Notes: generated from the sequence alone by a model not told the origin. A DNA stretch of 64,000 bases from Hoplostethus atlanticus (GCA_034670405.1 JAXDDX010000038.1:3595501-3659500), one strand, 5' to 3'; shown: positions 1-14,254, numbered from the stretch's first letter. Numbers and translations: made by a program.

Positions 1-255
1 GTATCCAAGCGAAATCTTAACAATCTTAACAAAAAACAACCAAAGGGAAAAAAGCAAAATAAGAAAACAGCACAAAGCAAGAGTGGCAAACCCCCCTGCA
101 CGGCCTGCCAGAGAGTGTATGGTGACGTGAATGACCCAAAGGCCACGGAGGACTGGGTGTGCTCTTGTCAGTGCGACTCATGGAACCACGAGAGCTGTGG
201 AGAGGATAATGGCATCTATGATGATGATGGTTACATCTGCAAAGACTGTGTTTGA
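1..255 (+). mobile_element. C-terminal end of a DNA-transposon protein with PHD-like zinc finger (fragment)
   Basis: Frame 1 is open from the window edge to the TGA at 253-255, giving 84 residues. A lysine/glutamine-rich basic stretch is followed by a cysteine/histidine array: C-x2-C (CTAC), then WVCSCQC, then WNHESC, and a closing C-x2-C (CKDC) two residues from the stop. This spacing resembles a PHD/RING cross-brace finger. From family knowledge, fingers of this form cap many pogo/Tigger/jerky-like DDE transposases and their domesticated derivatives in fish, and that is my inference here. The upstream DDE core lies outside the window, so it is unclear whether the element is complete. It runs antisense to atad3, probably inside an atad3 intron. 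A PHD-containing host gene ending here is the alternative. Confidence 0.5.
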
Positions 256-352
256 AGATGTTCTACTTTTTAACATAATGTTTGACAAATGTTGACACAA
301 GCATGCACCTACACACAACACACACACACACAGCTACACACAGTCCCAGAAA

Positions 353-353
<1 letters not shown>

Positions 354-394
<41 letters not shown>
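354..394. repeat. (CA)n microsatellite
   Basis: About 20 uninterrupted CA units, preceded by imperfect CA repeats from about position 309. It lies just 3' of the transposase fragment. Confidence 0.95.
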
Positions 395-396
<2 letters not shown>

Positions 397-901
397 GACA
401 CTAATGCGCAGAAACACACACCCATACAACATGATCAGTTAATTTTTAAATGCATTTTTCAATTAAATATTTGTTCAACTTTTTATTGCATGAAATGTAT
501 TTACGGTGTTGTTACTATGGTACACCAAAGACAATAGTTAGTGTCAATTTACTGTTAAAATTAAAATGATTTCAGCTGAAATTACTGTGTTCTCTCTTTA
601 TATTGGCCCATTTTACCTGAACATTGTGTTGTAGCTCAAGAGGGAACCTGCTGATACTCGAACTCTCATAAATCCAAAAACAATTATACTTTTCCACATT
701 TCTTTTAACAAATAAATATTTTAGAGACCCATGCCAATTTATAAAAATATCAGATCTCCTGCATAGCTTATTATTTGATGGTCTTATAAATCATTTACCA
801 AAAAGTGGCCCATTCTAGCTGACTCCACCCTACACCAGATGAAAAGAGTGAGGCATCACTTTCATAATCTGTTGAGCAAAGTTTCACAGTATCTGTGGTA
901 C
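395..901. other. Non-coding, AT-rich, within atad3 intron 2
   Basis: No exon with recognisable protein similarity is visible on either strand. The stretch lies downstream of the atad3 exon 2 donor (GT at 900-901 on the minus strand) and is read as atad3 intron. Confidence 0.6.
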
Positions 902-1712
902 CTTCATTTTGCTCTGGTGCTCCATCTGAACGCTCTGCTCCTGCATGCGAGCCAAATCCAAAGCCTCCTTGGCATGTCCTGAATTGAGGTGAGAGTAGAG
1001 GGTCAACACAGAACTCAAAAACCCTAGCAGATGAATGTCACTCTATCACATCAGCCAATGTTAGGCTATCTGCCATGATAGTGCGCTGACAAGCGTAAAA
1101 AAAGCAATATAAACAGTGAGTAAGCCATTGAATTTATTTGACCAGTGAAATGTGGGTGATGCAAGCCAGAGAGCAAACTGATGACCTTTGAACCTGTCCT
1201 CTTGAATGAAGGTGAGTAGTGAGTGGAGCACAACGTTACCCACATAGCCAACCAATAGGTTTATGATGCCAAACAACGTATTGATGCTGCCTGCTCGTGT
1301 GGCCCATTTTACAAGATGTTGCATAAGCATCACTGAAGCACCACCATCAATGAACCAGTGAGTCTGAGAGGGAAGCATGATGGTGGGGCATGCATCTCCT
1401 GACTGATGGGTCCCATGACTTTCAGTGGGCAAGTGACAGTGTGCTAAAGACATGCGGTTTCATCTGGAGAAAAGCTCGACTGCGGGGACATTACAGAACT
1501 GTTTGCCACCCTGAACACTTACGAGATTGGTCGAGGTCTTTGGCTGCCTTAGCTGCTCGCTCCAGCCCGGTGGGATCGAAGTTGCTCCATTTGTCCTTGG
1601 GTTTATCTCCACCGCCACTGGAACCTCCAGCCGGCGGAGGAGGTGGAGGCGGAACGGGGAGGCCAGACGGTTCTTCAGGTTGCCCCCTGTTCAGGCCAAA
1701 CAGCCACGACAT
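902..1712 (-). CDS. atad3: ATAD3 (ATPase family AAA domain-containing 3), 5' exons only
   Basis: Two minus-strand exons are visible: exon 1 at 1523-1712 (ATG at 1710-1712) and exon 2 at 902-978, joined phase-compatibly (donor gtaagt, acceptor cag). The start [19 protein letters not shown], the polyproline run, the motif [20 protein letters not shown] and [14 protein letters not shown] are hallmarks of ATAD3. The protein is an inner-mitochondrial-membrane AAA+ ATPase with N-terminal coiled coils. It links nucleoids, cholesterol and membrane contact sites. The coiled coils, transmembrane segment and AAA domain are encoded further left, outside the window. Exon 1 gives 63 codons plus one base. 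Its promoter carries an NRF-1 consensus and two CCAAT boxes. Fish usually have one atad3 gene, so a human-style A/B suffix is not justified. Confidence 0.93.
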
Positions 1713-1826
1713 TTTGCTTACAGCAGATAATACACTGTTTAGTTAGGCCGGCCTGGGACGTGAGGCTCTAGCTGCTGCCGATCTGTCAGTTCACTTCCTC
1801 CACACGCGTGTCACGCCGCAACCGTT

Positions 1827-1838
1827 CGCGCACGCGCA
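1827..1838. promoter_or_regulatory. NRF-1 consensus site upstream of atad3
   Basis: CGCGCACGCGCA matches the nuclear respiratory factor 1 consensus YGCGCAYGCGCR at all 12 positions, about 115 bp upstream of the atad3 ATG. NRF-1 is the classical activator of nuclear genes for mitochondrial proteins, which fits ATAD3. Binding is inferred, not shown. Confidence 0.7.
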
Positions 1839-1876
1839 TCATACAGTAGCTATTTCCCTGAACAACGGCAGCCACG

Positions 1877-1912
1877 ATTGGTTAGCGAGAAGTACCTTCG
1901 TCTTCTTATTGG
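1877..1912 (-). promoter_or_regulatory. Two CCAAT boxes in the atad3 promoter
   Basis: ATTGG occurs on the plus strand at 1877-1881 and 1908-1912, i.e. CCAAT on the atad3 strand, 31 bp apart. They lie about 165 and 196 bp upstream of the start codon, a typical NF-Y position behind the NRF-1 site. Confidence 0.5.
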
Positions 1913-3199
1913 TTGTTCCAACCGGTTCCAACGACTCCTGAGCAGAGGTCAATTATGTAGCTCCACCCACTAACCATACGGTGGCCGCAGAGGACCCAGA
2001 ATTAATAATACGCCCATGGACAGTTATCACAATTACACTAGTTACATCAGTTAGTTACATCATGCTGTATGTGGTTTTGTAACTCATACTTTTAAGTTGA
2101 AAGTGAAAGCTACACATGTGCAGTGTACAGGAAATTAACTCATTAAAAAGCAATCTTCTTTTAGCTAATGGCATCAGCAAAAATTCAACATAGGACTGAA
2201 TTTATAACAAAATGTTTAATGAACTAAAACATTTTATGAATACACTTTTACCAGAAGAATAAGTGAAATACAAATATTTACAAAGAAAACAGAAGGCATT
2301 ACAAAGTGAAGTTGAGAGAATTCTTGCTCCCTACCACCAGTTAAACCTCACAATACAATAGCAGAGAATGATGCCTTAACAAATGGTGTATATGGTATAC
2401 AGAGTCATGATCATGGCAAGATATAATCACATCCTCTAACATCATCTTGAGGGAAATTAGGAAGGTTGCTGAGGAGCATCAGGTTGGTAGCACTGCAGCA
2501 GGGATTCTCTGGCATTGACTGGAGAGGTGTTTGACTGAGATCAATTAAAAGGGCATGAGCAAGTCTGTCTATGGATCCACAATCGCTATGCTGTGTAGTG
2601 TCAGCTGCCATCTTGGATTATGGCGATGTGCATGCAATGACTACCAGAACGTAGAATTACATTTCTAACATTATAATATATTGGGCTCAGAATCAATTAC
2701 AGTATTATAAGCATATTCATTTACCTGAACCAGGCTATTCTGAAAGTATTCCAATAAGTTGCAACAGTATTAGAGGAATTGCCTATTGCCAACGGCATCA
2801 TGGAAGCAATGGTAAATGTCAAGGGCATTAGTGAAAAACCAGATCTCTTGAGTCAATGAGGTCACCTTAGTGGTCATGATGTGAGCAAGTAAATTTATGA
2901 TTGTCCAATTATTTTCTTTTCACAAATATATTGCTTTCGGCACTGCTCTGACCACCCTGTGGGGGGAGGCAAGTGAAAAGGAGAATTTCTCCTTTGAGGA
3001 TCAATGGAGCATCACAAAAATCAAGAAAATAACTACTGAACTCCAGTGACCTTTCTTAAGAATTTACTTAGAAGAAGCAACTATTGTGAAGCTAACAATG
3101 CAGTTATGTGGTCTGGTTAGCTGTTGCATGTACCACCATCCAAGAGCATTACTGTCTATACTACATAGCAACTGGGAGTCCAGAACTTCAGCAGGTCCA
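1913..3199. other. Intergenic atad3-mrpl20, probably including the mrpl20 3' UTR
   Basis: No conserved exon was recognised. On the minus strand ATTAAA (plus-strand tttaat near 2213) could be a poly(A) signal for mrpl20, which would give about 1 kb of 3' UTR. A minus-strand ORF of 66 codons at 2411-2611 starts with an ATG in good context (AAGATGGCAGC). It encodes no family I recognise, so I do not call it a gene. Confidence 0.5.
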
Positions 3200-4546
3200 T
3201 TACTGTAGCAAAACAACACGTGACAGGACGCCAGGTGGCTCTTTGCCATCACCCAGTGCAGCATGGAATCCTTCCTCTTGCCGAGCCCGCGCCAGCTTCG
3301 CTAGTGAGAGGAATGACCGAGGTTCTGTGATGGCAAGGTCACTAAGAACATGACGATTGACTTGAACACTGCTCTGCATGGGGAGAAAAATAACAAATAT
3401 GTTACATACAGGTTGTGTGAAATGTCAAAAAGCCTAAGGAGTCTGCGACAGCATAAAGAGTGTAGGTAGACCTAGTGGAATGCTGTAACATTCAGCATTG
3501 TAAACTGGAAAAAGTCACATGGTGGGTAAGGTCATGTAAGACTACTAACCTTTATCAGGTTGTGCATAAGGGCAGGATACTTCATGCCATGCTCCCGTGA
3601 TGCTGCTGCAATGCGTGAGATCCAGAGCTGAAGACATAGAGCACAACATAGCAACCGATGAACATCCAAGAGATTCATTATCTTGATCAATAACAGATTA
3701 TCAATTAATTTGCAAGATATTGACAAGATATTATTAAAACCTTAAAAGTTTCCTTGACAAGTCTGAAACAAAATATGGAACAAATTATTTTAACTGTCCG
3801 ACTCCACACCATGACTGTCGTTTGACCTGCAGTAGGTCCTCATATGGTAGTGAGAAGCCTCATGATGAGAGGAGCCATCCTGTGTTCAGCTCCACCCTCA
3901 GGTCCCGGCTCTTACCCAGGCCAGGATCATCTTTAGGTCTGACGAAAGGTCTGGACCTTGTCAAATTCAGTTAAAACTCCCAAGTATACTTATCAACCAG
4001 TTGGTATATACCCAATTTTGTTTCTTACCGTTCTCATGTTTCGTTTCTTGAGCTTCCTAGCTTTGGTGGCATAGACAAAAGCCCTCCTGACCGACCGCAC
4101 AGCCAAACTGTAGCATCGATTCTTTCTGCCTCTGAAATGCTGTTGGAGGAACCAGAGAGGATGACTAAAACTCACTGTCATCATTAGAATGGTTATATTA
4201 GATTAGGATGATGAGCCATCTTTCTTTCTAGGTCAAACACAGGGCATCTCTAAACAGCAGAAAAATGAATAGATAAGACTAATTTACTAATTCTTCTTTT
4301 GTAATTAAGAATCCCAAATTATCACAGAAGATCTGCCAACATTTCATGATAATTGCACTTTACGACATCCACCATCAAGTGAAATTATCAGCCCATCACT
4401 TTGACAGTCGGATGGCTAGCGTTAAGTCCTTCTGATCCTGGAAATAGCCTGAGCCTTACCCTTGCATGTTTGAGAACTTCTTGAACCTTCCAGTACCTAT
4501 CGGGTCCACGGTTTCTGATCCAACATGACAGCGTCAGAAACACCAT
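3200..4546 (-). CDS. mrpl20: Mitochondrial large-subunit ribosomal protein bL20m (MRPL20)
   Basis: Four minus-strand exons: 4460-4546, 4029-4139, 3550-3627 and 3200-3373 (stop TAA at 3200-3202). All junctions are GT/AG and phase 0, and they give 149 residues, the same length as I recall for human MRPL20. The start is the ATG at 4544-4546 ([20 protein letters not shown]). The bL20 signature follows: [46 protein letters not shown] and a C-terminal [17 protein letters not shown]. The protein is a basic rRNA-binding component of the 39S subunit in the mitochondrial matrix. It is transcribed divergently from sdhb. An in-frame ORF extends upstream of the chosen ATG to 4777, but the family start is clear. 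Confidence 0.96.
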
Positions 4547-5134
4547 TTTTGTTTTCGGACAGTCTCTTTTTTCAGGATTAAGTGACCTTAATCCAGCTCC
4601 TACTGTGGCGTGTCTGTAGCGTTGGTTCAATTTCGCACGCCGTTTGACACAGAAGCGTACTGAGTTTGTTCGATTTACAACACGGAGGATTTTTGAATGG
4701 CTTTCTGCTGCTCCGCCCGGGCTTGCTAACATAAGAAATCTAAGCAACAACCCGCCATGTGATGGAATCAAACTCACCCATTGTGACTCCGGCGCTTTAC
4801 GAATAGTGTTGGTCCTAGACTAGGTACGTTTGTTTTGGGTTACCGTACAGTCGATTAACCCCGAAGAGAGGCGTAGTAGGACAGTATCATCATGGCTATG
4901 AGGCCCGTACCATGGAGGGCTTGTGAGGAATACATAACGGATAGTTTTTTAATGTTGATAATCAAGTCAAAGTACTAGGAATAATTTCATAATAGACAGC
5001 ACTACTGACGGCCCTGTGTGCTGCTGTAAAACCGGAAGACGCCAGTAAACAAAACACGCGCTCCCAACAGAGTCATGACGCAGCTACGGTGGCTCTTGGG
5101 ATAGCAGAAACTGGAGGTCAGAGTTTACTCCAAA
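4547..5134. promoter_or_regulatory. Divergent promoter region shared by mrpl20 and sdhb
   Basis: The 588 bp between the two start codons hold both promoters and 5' UTRs. CCGGAAG at 5032-5038 is an ETS/GABP (NRF-2) core about 100 bp upstream of the sdhb ATG. GABP sites are a known feature of OXPHOS gene promoters. No TATA box stands out. Head-to-head placement of two nuclear genes for mitochondrial proteins makes shared regulation plausible, but this is inference. Confidence 0.6.
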
Positions 5135-8508
<3,374 letters not shown>

Positions 8509-9415
8509 ACCCTCAGTCCTTCTTCTTTATAACCTTTCCCTCCATCATTAAATTATATATCCATTAAAATGCTTAGTGCGGTCTGATGGGCCTGTACATC
8601 TGTCAGCTTCATCATCACCACTCAGGCACAGGAGACAGTTAAAAAAGTTTAAGTTAAAGACAGTTTGTGCGTGTGTGTGTGTGGAGGACTCTGTGCTACG
8701 CACATGTATGTAATTGTATGTATGCAGGAGAGGAAGTGTGGGTCAGAGTCATAGATTATATAACAGGTATTTATCAATGACTCCATTGTGTGTATGTTGA
8801 GAGACATGACACTTTATACTGTAATAAAAATTAGGCGTTGTGCCAGTTAGTTTTTTAGGTTGTGTGTGTGTGTGTGTGTCTCAATTTAGCAAGTGATTGA
8901 TTCACAGACATACAGTGTGGTCCCTCAGCTCTTCCATCATACCATCAGCAGTCTTTGTTTTAAAATAAATAGGTGTACTGGCTGGCATTGTTTCATTGGT
9001 AACTATGTTTGTCTGCTTTTTTCTTCCTCTGCTGTTTTGATCTGTAATAACAGCTTTCACTTAACTCACTTTGCATCAGCCCTCTCCATGCTGGGTTGAT
9101 GATATGTCCAAAACATATCCATAGTGTCCTCTAGATGTCAACCTTGTGCAGACCTGCTGTTTCTAGGCTGTAAAGGAGTTGAACCATCAGCAAGTTCATT
9201 ACTGTGTTTTTACCGGAACCTGTCACAAAGGCAGATGTTTGAAATGAGATGATGTTTATTATTTCACCATGTTCTAGTCAATATGCTGCATCATTTGATA
9301 TTGTTTGTTGGTGTGGGGGGAAAAGTTGCATTATATATATATATATATCTTGGCTTTACTATTGTGCAATACATTTCTTTTTTGTAAGCTGTATCATTTG
9401 CTTACTTGGAATAAA
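8509..9415 (+). other. sdhb 3' UTR and poly(A) signals
   Basis: AATAAA occurs at 8823-8828 (about 320 bp after the stop) and again at 9410-9415, so short and long 3' UTR forms are possible. GT-rich runs (about 8670 and 8865) and a TA repeat (about 9330-9349) occur. No coding exon was recognised. Confidence 0.55.
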
Positions 9416-10542
9416 AAGATCTGCCAACTGAGGTTAACAGCAAATCTTCCAAATAATGTTAATGCAACAAGAAATTGTGGCTCTGTGTAAACAGGCTCTA
9501 ACATTTGATAAATACTACCTGCTACCTACTACCTACTACATTACTAAACGGAATCAAAGGTTGTGAAGAACTCCCCGAATCAAACAAAACGCTTTGCTGT
9601 GTTGCACTTTGAGGTTGTTTAATTTAGTCAAGTGTAGGTTATTTTTTGTGTGTCGGTGCTGGGACCGGGGCTGGAGTGGGACGGGGAGGAGACAAGTGAT
9701 GCGGGGTGGTACAATGTGGCGCTAGGATATACAGCATTCAGCGGACGCATGAGATCTGAGGATAGTCGGAGCAAAGTGAATCAAAGTTAGGTAAGAACTC
9801 TGAACTGTTTTCATGTCAATTGTAATTCACTATTTTAATTTGTTGTATCAGTCTGTTTATTTTGTTGCATCTGTCCTTTTTTTTTATTCAACTGCATGGT
9901 TGCTTATTACACGGTTCAAATAATTAAGCCGACTTCATCTGGACCCAGCAGTTGTGCTGAAAGTTATGGGAGAATTTTTTTTCTTGCGCTTTCTGTTTCA
10001 TATTACATCATTGTCACCCCAAGGTTTCCACAACACTATCGTACCCCAGGCACTGATCAATCGGCGCAATGTATTTATCGAGGGTAATCTTCGTGTAGCC
10101 TAATGGTTGTTGAGAATTGACATGTGGTCCTGTGTTTTCACTGGAGAGAAGCTTCAGTAATCCAGGAGGAGGGACTTCGCTGCACAGCCTGTGGCAATGG
10201 CAGTACAATGGAGTGAGGCTGGCCAACACAGGAAAGTTGCGTCCGGTGGGTGGGGGGTCGCTGAGGGCGCACGGAGAAAGATGGAGAAGTTGTTTTTTGT
10301 TCGTGTGTTTATTTCATGAAAACAAAAGCCCATTTTTTTTAGGGATGGGGAGAAATGACAGCAATGCATCTCCTCTTGCTCCCAAGTCCTCGCAACCTTC
10401 CTCTCGGGGGGAGGGGGTCTTGGGGAAGGGGAGGACTAAATGGGGAGAGGGGGGCTAATCGCTCCCAGATGTGTGCTGTGAAAACATATGGTTTCCGATA
10501 GCCACTGTGATGCACAAGAAGAATGTCTGAATGTGTTATACT

Positions 10543-10593
<51 letters not shown>

Positions 10594-11530
10594 ATTGATA
10601 CACAGGCAAACCTTGTGCAGACGTGTTACCTCACATAGCCTGTTTACAATGTCCACATGCAACCACAGAAAGATTGAAAGAGAAGAATTGAATCTCCACA
10701 CTGCATGGTGTATAAAATTACAAAGCACAACGATCCAAAAAGTGTCCTCACAGTGTGTGTACAGTACTGCTGTAGAGGAGGAGCATTTACATTCCTCAAA
10801 GTGGCCAAGTTTAGTCTACAATATTACAGGAAGCTAAGTTAATGATTGCATATTACTAATAGATCCTGACTATGACTTGCTGAATTTCATTAATCACCCA
10901 AATTAGGGGAAATTGTAGTAATTGTAACAATACTGATGGATGACGTGATAATGCTGTCAGTTTTCATGTCATTACGTCCACATGTCATTTGGACTCAACC
11001 TGAGACGCTCTTTGCATGGTAGGGTGAAGAAAGAAAAAGAGGGACGGGGGGAGGGGTTCAAGGAAATGACCAGTGAGGGCAACAGAAGGGAAATGAAAGA
11101 TGTGCTGAGAGAGAGAGGGAGAGAGGGAGGGTTGTAGAAAAGTAGGAGAGAGGGGTGGGGTCGAGGGGTCCAGCGGTTCTTTTCCTGGAATGCAGCCCTG
11201 AGACTGTCTGCTGCAGCGAGCTCTCGCAGTGGAACCGAGCAAAGTAGGAAAACAGAGAGATTGTTAAGGAAGACAGACGTGCCACATTCTTGCTGTCAGA
11301 GTTTTCCCTTTCTTCCCTTGACTGTTTGGGGCCGGGGGAGGGGGGAGGATGAGAGGTGAAGGAGGGCAGAGAACGGGGGGGGGTTATGGAGGGCAGAAAG
11401 GAATAGTGGAGGGGTAGGAGAAGGGAGTTCAAGTGGGTATAACAAAGGAGAGCGCAGGAATATCACACTTTTTTGTGGCACCAAGCACCTTTTTTTTCCC
11501 CGTCTAACACTCTCCCCATCTTCCCTTCAG
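9416..11530. other. Upstream region of mfap2 with candidate non-coding first exon
   Basis: No protein-coding exon is recognisable. A GC-richer block at about 9655-9790 ends in AAAGTTAG|GTAAGAAC, a good splice donor at 9791. It could be an untranslated first exon spliced to the acceptor at 11530, just upstream of the mfap2 ATG; this is inference. The stretch also holds the CA repeat at 10544-10590 and long purine-rich tracts at about 11028-11170 and 11332-11425. Confidence 0.35.
10544..10590. repeat. (CA)n microsatellite upstream of mfap2
   Basis: About 23 CA units without interruption. Confidence 0.95.
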
Positions 11531-11561
11531 TGTCGAAGTCAGTCTACCTCCTAGAGTGACC

Positions 11562-13503
11562 ATGAGAGTCCTCCTACTAATCTGCATGCCAGGTAACTCT
11601 GCCACTCGACATCCAGCATATTCCTTTGTACTCAATGCACATAACTGAGCACATTTTGCTCTTTTTTTTCCAAACAACCTCTACAGTTCTGCTACTCGCC
11701 CAAGCCCAGTACCAGGAACCATTTCCTTTTTTGGGTGAGTTCATTAAGAGAATATTGGCCTGAATTGCTGCGGCTCAGCATCAGTTTATATCATAGTTTT
11801 CCACATCTGTTCGCTATTTCACCATATCCTCTGATGTGTCACCTAGCCTCCGGGAGTTCTTCCCCTCATCCTTTGTTTACCACCCCGATAGGAACTGTTG
11901 TCACAGTGTAAATAGCACCACTAAGCATGTTATTATTTGTAACCATCTTGCACATGAAGTCATGCACTAGACCCCAGAGTCCTCACCGTCTACTCATTTT
12001 CCTCAGTTTTGGCATGCAGGTGGTTCATTTTATATGGTGCAGTGTTTTATGTGTGTGGAGGCAACGCTGAAGTGGAACTGTAGAACTAATTACTTTCACA
12101 ATGTTGTTCTCATGAAAACCAATTTCTCCCTTCTGCAATTTGTGCTTCACAGAGGACTATGGCCCTGATTATTTTCCAGGTGAGATTTATTTGGGTTTAT
12201 AGAAATGTACTCTGAATTTGGTAAAGTATTACTTTCATTTAAACACCAACATATTCTTCAAAAAGGACCTCTCTCTGTCTCCTTCTCTCTTGCTCACTCG
12301 CTTTTTCTATGGTTAGAAAGTCCCGATCCCAATCCCGACTCTCATAATGGATACCAGCAGCAGGTTCGTCTGGAGCCAGTGGTCCGTCCAGACCAGTCAG
12401 GTATATGCTATATGCTGTACATCCTGTTGTCAGATTCACAGCGTTCACTTTGAATTATATGTTATAATACATTAACTCATTTTGTAAACAGTATTTACCG
12501 TTTCTATGTGGGTTTCAGCATCTGACTTGGAGACTGAGCCCACAGAGCCTGGCCCTCTTGGTAAGGAAGCTAGGGAGTCAATTCATTGTTTTGTGTAGTT
12601 TACTGTGTATTTGATTATATTATTTGGTCATGTCTAGATTGCAGAGAGGAGCAGTACGCCTGCACCAGACTCTACTCTGTTCACAAGCCATGCAAACAGT
12701 GCCTGAATAGCCTCTGCTTCTACAGGTATGTAGAACCTGACATGACTTTGGTTTTTAAAAGGAAAATTCAGTTATTATCTACTCACCCCCATGTCAGTCA
12801 AAACTCCGTTGAAGTCCGTAAGACCACCAAACACACAGTGAGTTCTCCTAAACTATTGAAGTGAACTGCACAACCAGAGCACTATCAGGCAAATATAGAA
12901 GATAATGAGGTAAATATTGGACTTTTGGTCGTACAGTGTAATCGTTTGGCTACAAAACACTTCCACCATGCTGTGTGAGATGTTTGGCGAAATTTCATGC
13001 TTTTTTTGGAGCTGTAAAAAGATGGCACTGTTAACTTCACTAGTTTGGTAAAAGGCTGAGATGAAACTAACTAACTTGCTGTGTGTTTGGTCGTCCGATA
13101 GACTTCAATGGAGTTTTGACTGACATGGGGGCAGTAGATAGTAGATAATGGCTGAATTTTCCTTTTGGGATGATCTCTTCCTTTGACGTGAATTTCAGCC
13201 GCACCAAGTGACCCCGCTTTCCTTTTTATTTAGTTTGCGACGGGTGTACGTTATCAACAAGGAGGTTTGTGTAAGGACCGTGTGTGCACATGAAGAGCTG
13301 CTGAGAGGTGGGTTCAGCATAGTGTGTGTGTGTGTGTGTGTGCATGTCTGTATAGAGATGTGCATTTGTAACCCGATCCCCCACCATCTCTCTGTTTAGC
13401 GGACCTGTGTCGTGACCAGTTCTCTCGCTGTGGCGTAGCAGCAGTGAGTGGCCAGTGTGGATCACTAGGCAGCAGCTGTGGAAAGAGCTGCGGTGGCTGC
13501 TGA
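11562..13503 (+). CDS. mfap2: Microfibril-associated protein 2 (MAGP-1)
   Basis: Eight coding exons: 11562-11592, 11687-11734, 12153-12179, 12317-12400, 12519-12560, 12638-12725, 13234-13307 and 13400-13503. Joined, they give 165 residues (human about 183). The protein is secreted and binds fibrillin microfibrils and tropoelastin in the extracellular matrix. MRVLLLICMPVLLLAQAQ is a signal peptide. An acidic, Pro/Gln/Tyr-rich region follows. TEPTEPGPLDCREEQYACTR begins the cysteine-rich matrix-binding domain, which continues through PCKQCLNSLCFYSLRRVYVI and VRTVCAHEELLRADLCRD. I count 13 cysteines, the number known for MAGP-1. The N-terminal exons are tiny (27-84 bp), as in the mammalian gene. 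Intron 6 carries a MITE. The gene lies tail to tail with crocc. Confidence 0.95.
12757..13166. mobile_element. MITE with long terminal inverted repeats in mfap2 intron 6
   Basis: The sequence from about 12757 (AAAAGGAAAATTCAG...) is repeated in reverse complement up to about 13166 (...CTGAATTTTCCTTTT). The inverted arms are about 80-90 bp with roughly 85% identity, sharing CCCCCATGTCAGTCAAAACT and GACCACCAAACACACAG-like cores. The right arm has an extra 8-bp direct duplication (TATCTACT). The core of about 230 bp has no ORF. This fits a non-autonomous DNA transposon. I could not define a target-site duplication, so the superfamily is unknown. Confidence 0.75.
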
Positions 13504-14254
13504 TTCAATACCAACATGGGAGATCAGGGACACTACCTGCCCAAATACTGCCGCATTTCTACCACCCACCCACATCCCAACATCCTCTTACCTTGTCCTC
13601 TTCCTCCCAGTCACACCTCACTCATCCTCTGACTCTTCCTATACTACACATTACCCCTGTGCCAAAAAAAACTTATGTATTTTAAGTTTTTGTTCTGTTT
13701 TTGTGTCTCCACCTTCTTATCTTTGCCCATACCTATATATGCCAGACCAGTAGATCATGTGTGTATGGATGAATATACTCAAAAGAACATTGATGATTGT
13801 ATAATTCACTGGTGCTATAAAATCATCACACTGGTGCTATAACAGTAGCTCATGATTAGAGATGCACAGAAAACTGCAGAAAACCTTTTTATTCTTTTTG
13901 GCATATTGTATTAATCTCATCTTTGTTATTGTTTTTGTTGTTATTTTGTACCTACGTGTTGAAAAGCAGTCATTGTCATGATCAACTCAACAATGGTGGC
14001 CACTGTGCACTGACATCGGACACATAATCAATATATGGTCGTCAATAATCTCATCATTGACTGGGAGGAGACATGTGTGAAGAAACAGGTGCTGAGTGAC
14101 CTCAGTTTATGTACCACTGCCACTTGGATCTGTGCTTAGCAACCAAGCAGCAAGCGTATATATTCATACTCCAGTGGCAAGATGTGCTTGAAAAGGCATC
14201 TCACAAACTACTGCTTTGTAAAACTGTCACTATAAAGACCGAGAAAAAAATAAA
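13504..14254 (+). other. mfap2 3' UTR
   Basis: Runs from the stop codon to the AATAAA at 14249-14254. No coding sequence was recognised. The crocc poly(A) signal on the other strand is only about 140 bp further on. Confidence 0.6.
14249..14254 (+). terminator. Poly(A) signal for mfap2
   Basis: AATAAA followed by a T-rich stretch (CTTTTTTTTACTAC), as expected for a cleavage region. Confidence 0.6.

Noticed and set aside
289-537. Open frame through the CA microsatellite (plus strand)
   Set aside because: Histidine/threonine repeats come from CACACA; there is no family similarity. Equivalent CA/GT frames near 10339-10837, 13208-13465 and 31929-32156 were dropped for the same reason.
4544-4777. 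N-terminal extension of mrpl20 in the same frame
   Set aside because: The upstream codons show no similarity to MRPL20 and the family start MVFLT is at 4544-4546; the extension is 5' UTR.
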